Shown here: one piece after another, positions 17,022 to 26,433 of the stretch | Position numbering within the stretch: the stretch's first letter is position 1 | Layout of the letters: each line of letters begins with the position of its first letter | Assembly: GCF_005503445.1 (NCBI RefSeq) | Contig: NZ_SCOH01000013.1 | Location: 62,001 to 126,000, forward strand | Length of the DNA: 64,000 nt | Direction of reading: 5' to 3' | Source: Chitinivorax sp. B | Lineage (GTDB): Bacteria > Pseudomonadota > Gammaproteobacteria > Burkholderiales > SCOH01 | Notes under the pieces: generated by a model | The model's database searches: none | Told to the model about the DNA's origin: nothing | The model's input: only the letters and a program-made list of their open reading frames with translations | Made by a program: the position numbers and the translations under genes

Positions 17022-18233
17022 TCAGGTGCCTGCTTGCAGCCATGTCTTCAATTGTGCATACACCTCGGGCCGGTTGAGCAGATCAAGGTGATTCATGCGA
17101 TAACCAATCCAACAATGTTCCGCCGGAAAGTTCAGAGATCGCTCAGGATCGGAGTGTTGGCCTAATGCACTATCCAGTGGCACTAACCCATCCCCCGCAA
17201 GTTGGCTGCCCAACTTTGCCGTGGTATCGCCCACCGCTGCCGCCGCCGCGTAGCAGGCTACACCGGCCGGTAGCGGAACGGGTTGACGCTGATCACCGGC
17301 ATGAGCAAAGCGATCATGAGATTGCCAGTCCTCATCCAGCAGACTACCGTGCCGCAGATCAGTGATGCCGGCGCTACGTAACTTGCCCAGTCTGGCGAAG
17401 GGGGCTGTGTAACGGTTGCTGTCCATCAACAGATGAAACCAGTTGCCGCTACGTTCCAGAGGGGCGCCATGGTGCGGCGTACCCAGGCAGATCAATTTGT
17501 CGAGCAGGCTGCGCCAATGGTGTCCTGACAGACTGGCGTAATGACATGCACTACGTGCTACCAAGCCTCCCATGCTGTGGCCGATCAGTGTCAGTGATGT
17601 GACCTTGACAGGCCAGATGGCCACCAGGTCTTCCAGCATTTGATCAAGCGACTGGCCGTTATGGGAGATATGTAACCCGCTGTTGTAATGCAGGTAGAGC
17701 GGTGTGTAACCCAACACTTTCGCCAGTTCTGCACCATGGTCGTGGCCCCGGCGCAACCATTGGCGATCGTTCATACATAGGCCATGAACCATGACCAACA
17801 GCCGTGATCCAGCATCTGGTACCGTGTCAGCCAATGCCTGTGGGGCCAAAGTCAGTTCTGTACCTTGATGTCGCACTGTCATCGGGATGGCCAGCGGATT
17901 ACCACTTTCCGCCAAATAGTCGCCTAATACTCCATTGATGGCCGCCAGCAGTGCTGGCCGTCCTGGCCAGCGGCTCGTATCGACCAGCAGCGGGGCCAGC
18001 TTGAACAAAGCGGTGTCGAGGCTGCCACCAGTCAGGCGCGCCACGCTTCGTACTGAGCGGTAGGCCAACGAAGTGATGCCACCGATGGGTTTGTCGATTC
18101 CGAATACCCAACGCCCGCTGCTTCGAAGAATGGTCATGTGCAGCATTTCCGCGATGTCACTGATGGCGATGACAGCATCGACCGTCAGCTTGCTGACACC
18201 ACGCCAATCGTCTGAACGATGTGCTGCGGCCAT
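17022..18233 (-). CDS. Alpha/beta hydrolase, lipase/PGAP1-like
   Basis: 403 aa. Oxyanion-hole region VMVHGLCMNDRQWL (about 147-160), nucleophile elbow LIGHSMGG with Ser220, then DKLICLGTPHHGAPLE typical of PGAP1/LipA-type lipases, and a late His in the C-terminal FPAEHCW segment. No signal peptide is seen. An internal ATG (protein from MTILRSSG) could be the true start. It lies between the SPFH and DUF4178 genes, same strand, spacings about 60-70 nt. Likely acts on a lipid or other ester at the inner membrane (inference). Confidence 0.8.
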   Translation of the reverse strand: MAAAHRSDDWRGVSKLTVDAVIAISDIAEMLHMTILRSSGRWVFGIDKPIGGITSLAYRSVRSVARLTGGSLDTALFKLAPLLVDTSRWPGRPALLAAINGVLGDYLAESGNPLAIPMTVRHQGTELTLAPQALADTVPDAGSRLLVMVHGLCMNDRQWLRRGHDHGAELAKVLGYTPLYLHYNSGLHISHNGQSLDQMLEDLVAIWPVKVTSLTLIGHSMGGLVARSACHYASLSGHHWRSLLDKLICLGTPHHGAPLERSGNWFHLLMDSNRYTAPFARLGKLRSAGITDLRHGSLLDEDWQSHDRFAHAGDQRQPVPLPAGVACYAAAAAVGDTTAKLGSQLAGDGLVPLDSALGQHSDPERSLNFPAEHCWIGYRMNHLDLLNRPEVYAQLKTWLQAGT

Positions 18234-18303
18234 GATCTTTCCTTGGTTGTGTGGTGTGGGTTCCGGATCAGAAAGCCGGAGCAGTCGACCCCGGCGATCT
18301 TAA

Positions 18304-19344
18304 TCAACCGATCAGCTTCTTCAGGATTTCGGCTTTGGCGCTATCAAAGTCGGCTTGAGAAATAAGCCCTTTATCAAGCAGCCCTTTCAGTTTTTCCAGG
18401 CGTGCTTCCGGTGCATCTTCCGCCGGGGTTGCAGGGGCCGCTGCTGCCGTAGGCTGTGCAACGGGTGCGGCTTGTGGTGCGGCCTGCATTTGCCCCATTG
18501 ATTGCGCCATGACCTGGCCGATTTGTACACCTGCGCCCAAGCCCGCCCCGATTCCGGCCAAGCCGCCTTCGTTTTGGGCCGCCAACGGGATGGCATTGGC
18601 CGTCTGGTATTGGGTGTAGGTCTGCATATTGCCGATCATGCCCATCGAGATGCGGGTATCGATGGCTTTTTGCAGTTCTTCCGGCAACGAGATGTTTTCG
18701 ACGGCGAAGTTATCCAGTTCCAGGCCATATTTGCTGAAAGCGGGAACGAGGGCTTCCTTCATCTTTTCAGCCATCAACAGTTGATTGCCAGCCATGTCGA
18801 GGAAAGGCACACCACCGCCACCCAGGGTGGACGTCATGGTGGCGACGACCAGATTACGTAACTGGGTTTCCAGATCGTCACGCGTGTAGATTTCGCGGGT
18901 ACCGCTGACTTCGGTGTAAAACAGTTTCGGGTCGACCAGCTTGTATGAATACATGCCGAAAGCGCGCAGCCGAACCATGCCGAAATCCTGATCACGGATG
19001 GTGATGGGCTGTGGTGTTCCCCACTTACGGCCCAGCTGAATGCGGGTACTGAAGAAGTACAGGTCGCTCTTGAACGGGGATTCGAACAACTTGTCCCAGT
19101 TTTTCAGATAGGTCAGTACCGGCAAGGTCTGAGTAGTCAGCTTGTACTGGCCGGAGCCAAACACATCAGCAACTTTGCCTTCGTTCACGAACACCGCCAT
19201 TTGCGAGTCACGGACCGTCAGGCTGGCGCCATTCTGAATTTCCATATCCTGCATCGGGAAACGATAGGCCAGTACACCGTCCTCTTCCTCTGTCCAATGC
19301 AGGATGTCTATAAACTGTTTCTTGATAAAAGAGCCGAGACCCAT
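18304..19344 (-). CDS. SPFH-domain protein with SHOCT-like C-terminus (virion-core-protein-like)
   Basis: 346 aa. SPFH/band-7-type core (about 25-230) without an N-terminal membrane segment, a Gly/Ala/Gln/Pro-rich linker (about 260-310), and a C-terminal SHOCT-like helix pair (LEKLKGLLDKGLISQADFDS). Such proteins form cytoplasmic or membrane-peripheral oligomers and accompany stress-related membrane modules. It is in line with the lipase and DUF4178 genes. Function inferred from domains only. Confidence 0.85.
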   Translation of the reverse strand: MGLGSFIKKQFIDILHWTEEEDGVLAYRFPMQDMEIQNGASLTVRDSQMAVFVNEGKVADVFGSGQYKLTTQTLPVLTYLKNWDKLFESPFKSDLYFFSTRIQLGRKWGTPQPITIRDQDFGMVRLRAFGMYSYKLVDPKLFYTEVSGTREIYTRDDLETQLRNLVVATMTSTLGGGGVPFLDMAGNQLLMAEKMKEALVPAFSKYGLELDNFAVENISLPEELQKAIDTRISMGMIGNMQTYTQYQTANAIPLAAQNEGGLAGIGAGLGAGVQIGQVMAQSMGQMQAAPQAAPVAQPTAAAAPATPAEDAPEARLEKLKGLLDKGLISQADFDSAKAEILKKLIG

Positions 19345-19494
19345 GATCGTTCCTTGATGAAAATAATTGACTGGTTACGGGTCGAGGCGGCCCGGTCAGC
19401 AATTGGTTGCTTAGCTTTTGTCCGTTAGTTGGCAAATCAATCCGTCAGCAAAGCGAAAAACGGATTGGCCTTGTAATGTCGGTGTGTCGCCTGT

Positions 19495-19794
19495 TTACAT
19501 GCCATTGGGCAAATCAATTGCCAGTACGCCACGATAGTCGATCCCGACAGCCAGCAGGTCATGGTTATGTTGCCGATGTGTGGGTGTTTGCTGCCGTTGA
19601 CTGAAGCGTGTCTTGCCGTGCTTGGCAAGTGATTCGAACTGGGCAAGACCTTTGGCTTGCGCGGTTACAGTCTCTCCGGTCACATTCTCGAATGCGATGT
19701 CTTGATGCAGGCCGGCAGCCATACCCTCTAGATCGAACTGGTTGTAAGCATCGATATAGCGTTTTACGAGTATCTTCTGGTCGCTTGGATTCAC
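19495..19794 (-). CDS. Small NTF2/SnoaL-like protein
   Basis: 99 aa from a GTG at 19794, which follows a TGAGGT ribosome site overlapping the DUF350 stop; an ATG at 19821 gives 108 aa but would overlap that gene. The segment VKRYIDAYNQFDLEGMAAGL with DIAFENVTG is typical of SnoaL-like NTF2 folds. Putative ligand-binding or small-enzyme role; no catalytic residue can be named. It probably forms an operon with the DUF350 gene. Confidence 0.65.
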   Translation of the reverse strand: MNPSDQKILVKRYIDAYNQFDLEGMAAGLHQDIAFENVTGETVTAQAKGLAQFESLAKHGKTRFSQRQQTPTHRQHNHDLLAVGIDYRGVLAIDLPNGM

Positions 19795-19801
19795 GGTGAC
19801 C

Positions 19802-20188
19802 TCAAGACATACAACCTGCATTGATTACGCCAACGGAAACGGAAATCGCACCCATCAAGGTGCCCATGGCGATATTGTCTTCCTGCAATGCCTCATTCAT
19901 GTGCGGCAGCATCCGGCTGGTCAGTATGTAGGCGACCAACTGAACGGCCATGCCACTGGCAGCCCAAATCAGGAAGGTCAGCCAGGTCGGGTTATGCATG
20001 ATGCTGGAAGCCAGTGTCAGTGAAAAACCTGTCATGGCGCCGCCGAAGCTGAGTGCTGGGGCCAGGTTGCCATCCCGGATCAATGCCATCTCATCAAACG
20101 GGGTGACCTTGAAATAGATGGCCACAAAGAATGCCAGCATGGCAAATGCAGACAGGATATGAATCAGGTAGTTGTAGGCAAGTTCCAT
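19802..20188 (-). CDS. DUF350 family membrane protein
   Basis: 128 aa, four hydrophobic segments (about 7-27, 45-65, 70-92, 105-125) of the DUF350/YjfL type, with GTLMGAISVSVGVINAGCM at the C-terminus. It heads the minus-strand module and is divergent from the aminopropyltransferase gene, about 100 bp away. DUF350 proteins are associated with polyamine-like synthases and PspA-type envelope stress genes; the activity is unknown. Confidence 0.85.
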   Translation of the reverse strand: MELAYNYLIHILSAFAMLAFFVAIYFKVTPFDEMALIRDGNLAPALSFGGAMTGFSLTLASSIMHNPTWLTFLIWAASGMAVQLVAYILTSRMLPHMNEALQEDNIAMGTLMGAISVSVGVINAGCMS

Positions 20189-20288
20189 CGTCAGGCCTTG
20201 TCGGGGTTGGTATCGTCACGTGTTTAAGTTGTATTCTAGAGTGCTTCTACACATTCGCGAACGACATAATCCGTATCGCATACTTATT

Positions 20289-21800
20289 ATGCTAGATCGA
20301 GTCCTGGTTCTCTCAGTATTTATCGTTGCATCGTGCGGGCTCGCATATGAATTGATCGCCGGCGCGCTGAGCAGTTATCTGTTGGGTGATTCAGTATTGC
20401 AGTTTTCATCGATCATTGGTTGTTATCTCTTTGCAATGGGTGTGGGCTCGCATCTATCGCAATATGTGAAAGATGAAGACACGCTGGCCCGCTTTATCGA
20501 TATCGAATTGCTGGTTGGCCTGATTGGTGGTTTGTCGGCGGCGATCCTGTTCATGGTATTTACCTGGATGGCCACACCGTTCCGAACGGTGTTGTATGCC
20601 TTGGTGTTTGTCATTGGCATGCTGGTGGGGATGGAGATTCCATTGGTGATGCGAGTATTGAACGCCCGTAAGGCCGGCTTCAAGGAATTGGTCAGCCGCG
20701 TATTGACCTTTGATTACCTAGGCGCGTTGGCTGTGTCACTGCTGTTTCCATTGGTATTGGCACCCAAACTGGGTCTGACTCGTACTGGATTTCTGTTTGG
20801 CATGTTGAATGCTGGCGTGGCACTGTATACCGCTTATATCTTTCGTCGAGAGCTGAGTGCGTTTCGCATGCAGACTATACGAGCTGCGATGATATTGGGG
20901 TTACTGCTGCTGGGGTTTGCTGCATCCGATCAGCTGACACGCTGGTCTGAGAAGGGTCTGTTCGGGGATGATGTGATTCATGCCGAAACCACGCCGTATC
21001 AACGTCTGGTGGTAACCAAGTGGAAAGATGATCTGCGGCTGTATATCAATGGTAATCTGCAGTTTTCCTCACGTGATGAACATCGTTATCACGAGGCGTT
21101 GGTGCATCCGATTATGCAAACCCTGCCATGGGCTCGCCGGGTTCTGGTACTGGGTGGTGGGGATGGCCTGGCCGCAAGGGAAGTATTACGCTATCCACAA
21201 ATCGAGCAGGTCACCCTGGTGGATCTGGACCCGGCCATGACTGGGTTGTTTGCCCGGTCCGGACCGTTGGTGGCGTTGAACCGGGGATCGTTGACCGACA
21301 AACGTGTGAGTGTGGTGAATGCGGATGCGGGCAGTTGGCTGGAAACCAATACCGAGCAATTCGATGCCATCATTGCCGATTTTCCTGATCCCTCCAATTT
21401 TGGTTTGGGCAAACTTTATTCTGTACCTGTCTATCGTTTGATGGCCCGGCATTTGTCGGAGAACGGCCTGATAGTGATCCAGTCTACTTCACCTTATTAT
21501 GCGGCACGCTCTTTCTGGTGCATTGATGCGACATTGCGTGAGGCAGGCTTTCAAACCTGGCCGTATCATGCTTATGTCCCCAGCTTTGGTGAGTGGGGAT
21601 TTATTGCGGCGGGTAAACAACCTGGTTTCATGCCGCCTGATCGTTACACCTTACCTATGCGTTTCCTGGATGGTGACAGCACGAGGCTGATGTTCAGCTT
21701 TCCGGCTGATATGCAGCGGGTTCAGGTGGAACCGAATCGGCTCAATAATCAGTCATTGGTACATTACTTCGAAAAAGACTGGTCACAGGTGATACGGTAA
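20289..21800 (+). CDS. Membrane-anchored polyamine aminopropyltransferase (spermidine synthase-like)
   Basis: 503 aa from ATG 20289; a GTG at 20220 would add 23 residues. The N-terminal about 220 residues carry six to seven membrane segments; the C-terminal half is an SAM-dependent spermidine synthase fold (VLVLGGGDGLAARE, then VTLVDLDP and IIADFPDPSNFGLGKLYS). It probably transfers an aminopropyl group from decarboxylated AdoMet, matching SpeD at 13306. The membrane-fused form differs from soluble SpeE and travels with DUF350/DUF4178/SPFH genes, suggesting that polyamine is made or delivered at the membrane (inference). Confidence 0.88.
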   Translation: MLDRVLVLSVFIVASCGLAYELIAGALSSYLLGDSVLQFSSIIGCYLFAMGVGSHLSQYVKDEDTLARFIDIELLVGLIGGLSAAILFMVFTWMATPFRTVLYALVFVIGMLVGMEIPLVMRVLNARKAGFKELVSRVLTFDYLGALAVSLLFPLVLAPKLGLTRTGFLFGMLNAGVALYTAYIFRRELSAFRMQTIRAAMILGLLLLGFAASDQLTRWSEKGLFGDDVIHAETTPYQRLVVTKWKDDLRLYINGNLQFSSRDEHRYHEALVHPIMQTLPWARRVLVLGGGDGLAAREVLRYPQIEQVTLVDLDPAMTGLFARSGPLVALNRGSLTDKRVSVVNADAGSWLETNTEQFDAIIADFPDPSNFGLGKLYSVPVYRLMARHLSENGLIVIQSTSPYYAARSFWCIDATLREAGFQTWPYHAYVPSFGEWGFIAAGKQPGFMPPDRYTLPMRFLDGDSTRLMFSFPADMQRVQVEPNRLNNQSLVHYFEKDWSQVIR

Positions 21801-21837
21801 AAACAGAAACGGCGACTTCAAGTCGCCGTTTCTGTTT
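21801..21837. terminator. Bidirectional intrinsic terminator
   Basis: Perfect 18-bp stem (AAACAGAAACGGCGACTT and its complement) around a single base, with A-rich 5' and T-rich 3' flanks. It lies between the convergent aminopropyltransferase gene and ubiK. Confidence 0.9.
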
Positions 21838-21853
21838 GAGCCATCAATCCGGC

Positions 21854-22129
21854 TTATTCTGCAGTTGGTGTGTTTTCAACGGTGGGGGCCGTTGCCTTGG
21901 CTGCTTTTTCCAGTTCAGCCAGCCGCACCTCCAGTTGTGTCAGCTTTTCGCGAGTGCGTTTCAGCACTTCTTGCTGCACGTCAAATTCTTCACGTGTAAC
22001 CAGATCCAGGCGGGAAAAAGCCGCACCCAGCATGGCTTTCATGTTTTTTTCCACATCCTTGGCCGGGCTGCTGGCTAGGGTTTCACCGATTTTTGCACTG
22101 ATATCTTCAAGAATCTTCTGACGAAGCAT
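21854..22129 (-). CDS. ubiK: Ubiquinone biosynthesis accessory factor UbiK (BMFP domain)
   Basis: 91 aa from ATG 22129 (MLRQKILEDISAKIGETL). The coiled-coil middle (FDVQQEVLKRTREKLTQLE) and length match the YqiC/UbiK family, which aids aerobic ubiquinone synthesis in the UbiJ-UbiK complex. A longer frame to 22267 exists but its extra N-terminus is not family-like. Monocistronic, next to a terminator. Confidence 0.88.
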   Translation of the reverse strand: MLRQKILEDISAKIGETLASSPAKDVEKNMKAMLGAAFSRLDLVTREEFDVQQEVLKRTREKLTQLEVRLAELEKAAKATAPTVENTPTAE

Positions 22130-22227
22130 GGTAGGGCTCCGGTTGGTTCGCATTGTTGGCAAGTCTAGCAAAAAGCAGGCATGCGCGGGCATATGATCGT
22201 CATTGGCGCGTGCTCGAATTACATGAC

Positions 22228-22244
22228 GCACCAACTGAGTGCAT
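22228..22244. promoter_or_regulatory. Probable NtrC (NRI) enhancer site
   Basis: CGCACC-AACTG-AGTGCA matches the dyad consensus TGCACC-N5-GGTGCA at 10 of 12 positions. A second, weaker site with a perfect GGTGCA half lies at about 22258-22274. Both are roughly 100 bp upstream of a sigma-54 promoter, the usual enhancer distance for glnK. Confidence 0.6.
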
Positions 22245-22336
22245 TCGTGGGGGAGGGCGCGCATCACTGGTGCAGCTGGTTGAGGTTGGATATCCGTGTT
22301 AATGGTTATTTATTGATTATTAATGGATTTAATGGT

Positions 22337-22352
22337 TGGCATGGTATGTGCT
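22337..22352 (+). promoter_or_regulatory. Sigma-54 promoter of glnK-amtB
   Basis: TGGCATGGTATGTGCT matches the -24/-12 pattern TGGCAC-N5-TTGCW, with exact 12-base spacing between the GG (22338) and GC (22350). With the NtrC-like sites upstream this indicates induction under nitrogen limitation. Confidence 0.75.
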
Positions 22353-22393
22353 AAGAATTGTGATGAGTGGCAAATTGCCACGGATAACTATGA

Positions 22394-22780
<387 letters not shown>

Positions 22781-22800
22781 TCACCATTGGAGAGAGAGCG

Positions 22801-24318
22801 ATGAAAAAACTGCTTGCGACACTGGCGCTGTTTGGTGCCATGCTGGCTACCCCAAGCTGGGCGGAAGACCCCAAGCCGGCAGAAGCGGCCCCTGTAGCCA
22901 CTGAGGTGACCGGTGTTGCCCAAGCTGCAACGGGAACAGTATCTGTTGTGGATGCCAAAGCGGCTGAGGCTGTCGCCGCCCCGGCTGCCGCAACAACGCC
23001 CGCACCCGTTCCAAACCGTGGGGATAACGCCTGGATATTTGTTGCCAGCGCATTCGTTATTTTGATGTCGATCCCCGGATTGGCACTCTTTTATGGCGGT
23101 TTGGTGCGTGCCAAGAACATGTTGTCCGTGTTGATGCAGGTATTTTCAGTGTTTTCGCTAATATCGCTACTGTGGGTGGTGTATGGCTACAGCGTGGCGT
23201 TTACCGAAGGCAATGCTTTCTTTGGTGGGCTGAGCAAACTGTTCCTGAAAGGCATCACGCCAGATTCAGTGGCTGCGACGTTCTCCAAGGGGGTTGTGAT
23301 CTCGGAACTGATCTACGTGGTGTTCCAGGGGGCGTTTGCCGCTATCACATGCGGCCTGATCGTCGGTGCCTTTGCTGAGCGTGTGAAATTCTCTGCAGTG
23401 TTGGCGTTCTGCGTGATCTGGTTCACCTTTGCTTACCTGCCAATGGCACACATGGTCTGGTACTGGGCGGGACCGGATGCCTATACAACGCAAGCTGCAG
23501 CTGATGCCGCTACCGCAACAGCAGGCTTCCTGTTCCAAAAAGGTGCACTCGATTTCGCAGGCGGTACCGTTGTACACATCAACGCTGCTGTTGCTGGTTT
23601 GGTGGGTGCCTATATGGTTGGCAAGCGTATCGGTTATGGTCGCGAAGCGATGACACCACACAGCCTGACCATGACCATGATCGGTGCCAGCCTGTTGTGG
23701 TTCGGCTGGTTCGGTTTCAACGCAGGTTCTGCGCTGGAAGCCAATGGCGTCGCAGCACTGGCCTTTGTGAACACCTGGGTGGCCACTGCGGGTGCTGCCA
23801 TTGCCTGGACCTTTGCCGAATGGTTGTTGAAGGGTAAGCCTTCCATGTTGGGTGCGGCATCGGGTGCGGTGGCTGGCTTGGTGGCGATTACGCCCGCCTG
23901 CGGATTCGTCGGTGTGGGTGGGGCGATGGCCATCGGCCTGTTGTCCGGTGTGATTTGCCTGTGGGGCGTACATGGCTTGAAACGCATGCTGGGTGCGGAT
24001 GATGCGCTGGATGTGTTCGGGGTGCATGGTGTAGGTGGTATCCTGGGGGCATTGCTGACAGGTGTGTTCGCCGATCCGGCACTGGGCGGTAGCGGTGTAT
24101 GGGATTACGTGGCAAATGGCGTGGCCGGTGGGTATTCCATCGCCACCCAAGTGAAGATTCAAGCAATTGGAGTGGGGACAACGCTGATCTGGTCAGCAGT
24201 GGTATCCGTCATCGCCTACAAGCTGGTGGATATCCTGATCGGCCTGCGTGTACCGGAAGAAGAAGAGAGAGAAGGGCTGGATGTAACCTCGCATGGCGAG
24301 AAGGCCTACAACATTTAA
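22801..24318 (+). CDS. amtB: Ammonium transporter AmtB
   Basis: 505 aa. Signal peptide (1-21), then an Ala/Pro-rich leader of about 50 residues common in betaproteobacterial Amts, then eleven membrane segments. Family motifs: DNAWIFVASAFV, GLALFYGGLVRAKN, DFAGGTVVHINAAVAGL (pore His) and DALDVFGVHGVGGI (second pore His). Conducts ammonium across the inner membrane under GlnK control. Confidence 0.95.
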   Translation: MKKLLATLALFGAMLATPSWAEDPKPAEAAPVATEVTGVAQAATGTVSVVDAKAAEAVAAPAAATTPAPVPNRGDNAWIFVASAFVILMSIPGLALFYGGLVRAKNMLSVLMQVFSVFSLISLLWVVYGYSVAFTEGNAFFGGLSKLFLKGITPDSVAATFSKGVVISELIYVVFQGAFAAITCGLIVGAFAERVKFSAVLAFCVIWFTFAYLPMAHMVWYWAGPDAYTTQAAADAATATAGFLFQKGALDFAGGTVVHINAAVAGLVGAYMVGKRIGYGREAMTPHSLTMTMIGASLLWFGWFGFNAGSALEANGVAALAFVNTWVATAGAAIAWTFAEWLLKGKPSMLGAASGAVAGLVAITPACGFVGVGGAMAIGLLSGVICLWGVHGLKRMLGADDALDVFGVHGVGGILGALLTGVFADPALGGSGVWDYVANGVAGGYSIATQVKIQAIGVGTTLIWSAVVSVIAYKLVDILIGLRVPEEEEREGLDVTSHGEKAYNI

Positions 24319-24349
24319 GCAAGCAAATACAAAAAAACATGCTTGGACT

Positions 24350-24374
24350 GGGGCGCACCATGCGCCCCTTTTTT
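24350..24374 (+). terminator. Intrinsic terminator of glnK-amtB
   Basis: Stem GGGGCGCA/TGCGCCCC with a 3-base loop followed by six T, about 30 nt after the amtB stop. Confidence 0.93.
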
Positions 24375-24462
24375 ATTGCGATATACAGTACTTTGCCGCT
24401 TTTGATCAGCCGTCTACCATGCTATGCTGCGCCGCGAAAACATCCTTTCCAGATTATCCGCC

Positions 24463-26433
24463 ATGGCAGTTCAGCAATACGACGAATCCTCCGTCAAAGT
24501 TCTCAAGGGCCTGGAACCGGTCAAGCACCGGCCCGGCATGTATACCCGCACGGAAAATCCGCTGCACATCATTCAGGAAGTGATCGATAACGCTGCTGAC
24601 GAGGCGTTGGGTGGCTTCTGTAAAACCATCACTGTACGCGTGCATAGTGATGGTTCGATCTCGGTACAGGACGACGGGCGTGGTATTCCGGTCGGGCTGC
24701 ATCCAGAAATGGGTGTGCCGACCGTTGAAGTCGTGTTCACCCAGTTGCACGCCGGTGGCAAATTCAATAAGAAAGACGGCGGTGCTTACAGCTTCTCTGG
24801 CGGTTTGCACGGTGTCGGCGTCAGTGTCACCAATGCATTGTCAACCAAGCTGGAAGTAAGCGTGCGCCGTGATGGAGCCGAGCATCGGTTAGTGTTTGGT
24901 GATGGCTTTGTGCAAGAACCCTTGGTGCAGGTACGCGAAGTCGGCAAGAAGAATACCGGTACCTTTGTTCGTGCTTGGCCTGACGCCAAATATTTTGATT
25001 CACCCAATATCCCGATGGGTGAGCTGGAACACATTCTGCGCTCCAAGGCAGTGTTACTGCCCGGCATTACGGTCAGCCTGACCATCGAAAAACGCGATGG
25101 CACCGAAGATGCCAAGCAATGGTGCTATCCGGACGGCCTGGCCGGCTATCTGTCGGAAATGCTGGCCGAGCAGGAATTGGCTGTGCCCTTGTTCAAGGGC
25201 GAGAAATATGTCGCAGAAGAGTCCGAATCCTTCGCCCGTGGCGAAGGTGCCGCCTGGGTGATCACCTGGACGGAGGAGGGGGGAACGGCGCGTGAATCCT
25301 ATGTGAACCTGATTCCGACACCGTCAGGCGGAACGCATGAAACCGGATTGCGTGATGGCGTGTTCAACGCGATCAAGAATTTTGTCGATATGCACAGCTT
25401 GCTACCCAAAGGAGTCAAGCTGTTGCCGGAGGACGTATTTGCCCGTTCATCCTTCGTACTGTCTGCCAAAGTGCTGGACCCGCAGTTCCAGGGGCAGACC
25501 AAGGAACGCCTGAGTAGCCGCGACGCGGTACGACTGGTGTCTGCCATGTTGAAAGACCCATTCGAACTGTGGTTGAACGAACATATCGAGTACGGCAAGA
25601 AGCTTGCCGAGCTGGCGATTCGCCAAGCACAAAGCCGGATGAAGGCTGCCCAGAAAGTGGTCAAGAAGAAGTCATCCGGTGTAGCGGTGTTGCCCGGCAA
25701 ATTGACGGATTGCACGTCAGATGACGCTTCCCGAACCGAATTGTTTCTGGTGGAAGGTGATTCCGCAGGCGGCTCTGCCAAGCAGGGCCGTGACAAAGAC
25801 TTTCAGGCCATTCTGCCCTTGCGCGGCAAGGTGCTGAATACTTGGGAAGTCGACCGCAACGAGCTGTTCGCCAACAACGAAGTGCACGACATTGCGGTGG
25901 CGATTGGTGTCGATCCCCACACATTGGAGGATGCTGCCGATTTGTCTGGCCTGCGCTATGGCAAGATCCTGATCATGTCGGATGCCGATGTGGATGGCTC
26001 ACATATTCAGGTGCTGTTGTTGACCTTGTTTTATCGCCATTTTCCGCAACTGATCAAAAACGGCCACGTCTACATCGCCCAACCGCCGCTGTATCGCATC
26101 GATGTACCGGGTCAAGGCAAGAACAAGCCACCCCGCAAGTATTACGCGCTGGATGCGGGTGAGCAAGAAGCCATTCTGGATAAGTTGCGCCTGGAAAAGG
26201 TGCGCGAAGGCAGTTGGCAAATCTCCCGTTTCAAAGGCTTGGGTGAGATGAATGCGGAACAATTGTTCGAAACGACCATGAGCCCGGACACTCGCCGAAC
26301 ACTCAAGGTCAGCATTGAAGCGCTCGAAGCCGATACCCGCCGGATCATGAACATGCTGATGGGCAAAGGCGAAGCCTCCAGCCGTCGTTCGTGGCTGGAA
26401 AAGCACGGTAATGCTGCAGAGGGCGATATCTGA
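24463..26433 (+). CDS. parE: DNA topoisomerase IV subunit B (ParE)
   Basis: 656 aa. GHKL ATPase motifs EVIDNAADEALGG, DDGRGIPVG and GLHGVGVSV; transducer domain; TOPRIM with FLVEGDSAGGSAKQ and the metal-binding DADVDG; C-terminal FKGLGEMNAEQL. ParE-like rather than GyrB because it lacks the long GyrB insert. Start MAVQQYDESS at 24463 is chosen; the open frame begins earlier at 24424. With ParC (not in window) it decatenates daughter chromosomes. Confidence 0.95.
   Translation: MAVQQYDESSVKVLKGLEPVKHRPGMYTRTENPLHIIQEVIDNAADEALGGFCKTITVRVHSDGSISVQDDGRGIPVGLHPEMGVPTVEVVFTQLHAGGKFNKKDGGAYSFSGGLHGVGVSVTNALSTKLEVSVRRDGAEHRLVFGDGFVQEPLVQVREVGKKNTGTFVRAWPDAKYFDSPNIPMGELEHILRSKAVLLPGITVSLTIEKRDGTEDAKQWCYPDGLAGYLSEMLAEQELAVPLFKGEKYVAEESESFARGEGAAWVITWTEEGGTARESYVNLIPTPSGGTHETGLRDGVFNAIKNFVDMHSLLPKGVKLLPEDVFARSSFVLSAKVLDPQFQGQTKERLSSRDAVRLVSAMLKDPFELWLNEHIEYGKKLAELAIRQAQSRMKAAQKVVKKKSSGVAVLPGKLTDCTSDDASRTELFLVEGDSAGGSAKQGRDKDFQAILPLRGKVLNTWEVDRNELFANNEVHDIAVAIGVDPHTLEDAADLSGLRYGKILIMSDADVDGSHIQVLLLTLFYRHFPQLIKNGHVYIAQPPLYRIDVPGQGKNKPPRKYYALDAGEQEAILDKLRLEKVREGSWQISRFKGLGEMNAEQLFETTMSPDTRRTLKVSIEALEADTRRIMNMLMGKGEASSRRSWLEKHGNAAEGDI

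Noticed and set aside
23266-24162. 298-codon open frame antisense to amtB
   Set aside because: It mirrors a well-conserved amtB coding region, has Cys/His/Gln-rich composition typical of a shadow frame, and no ribosome site.
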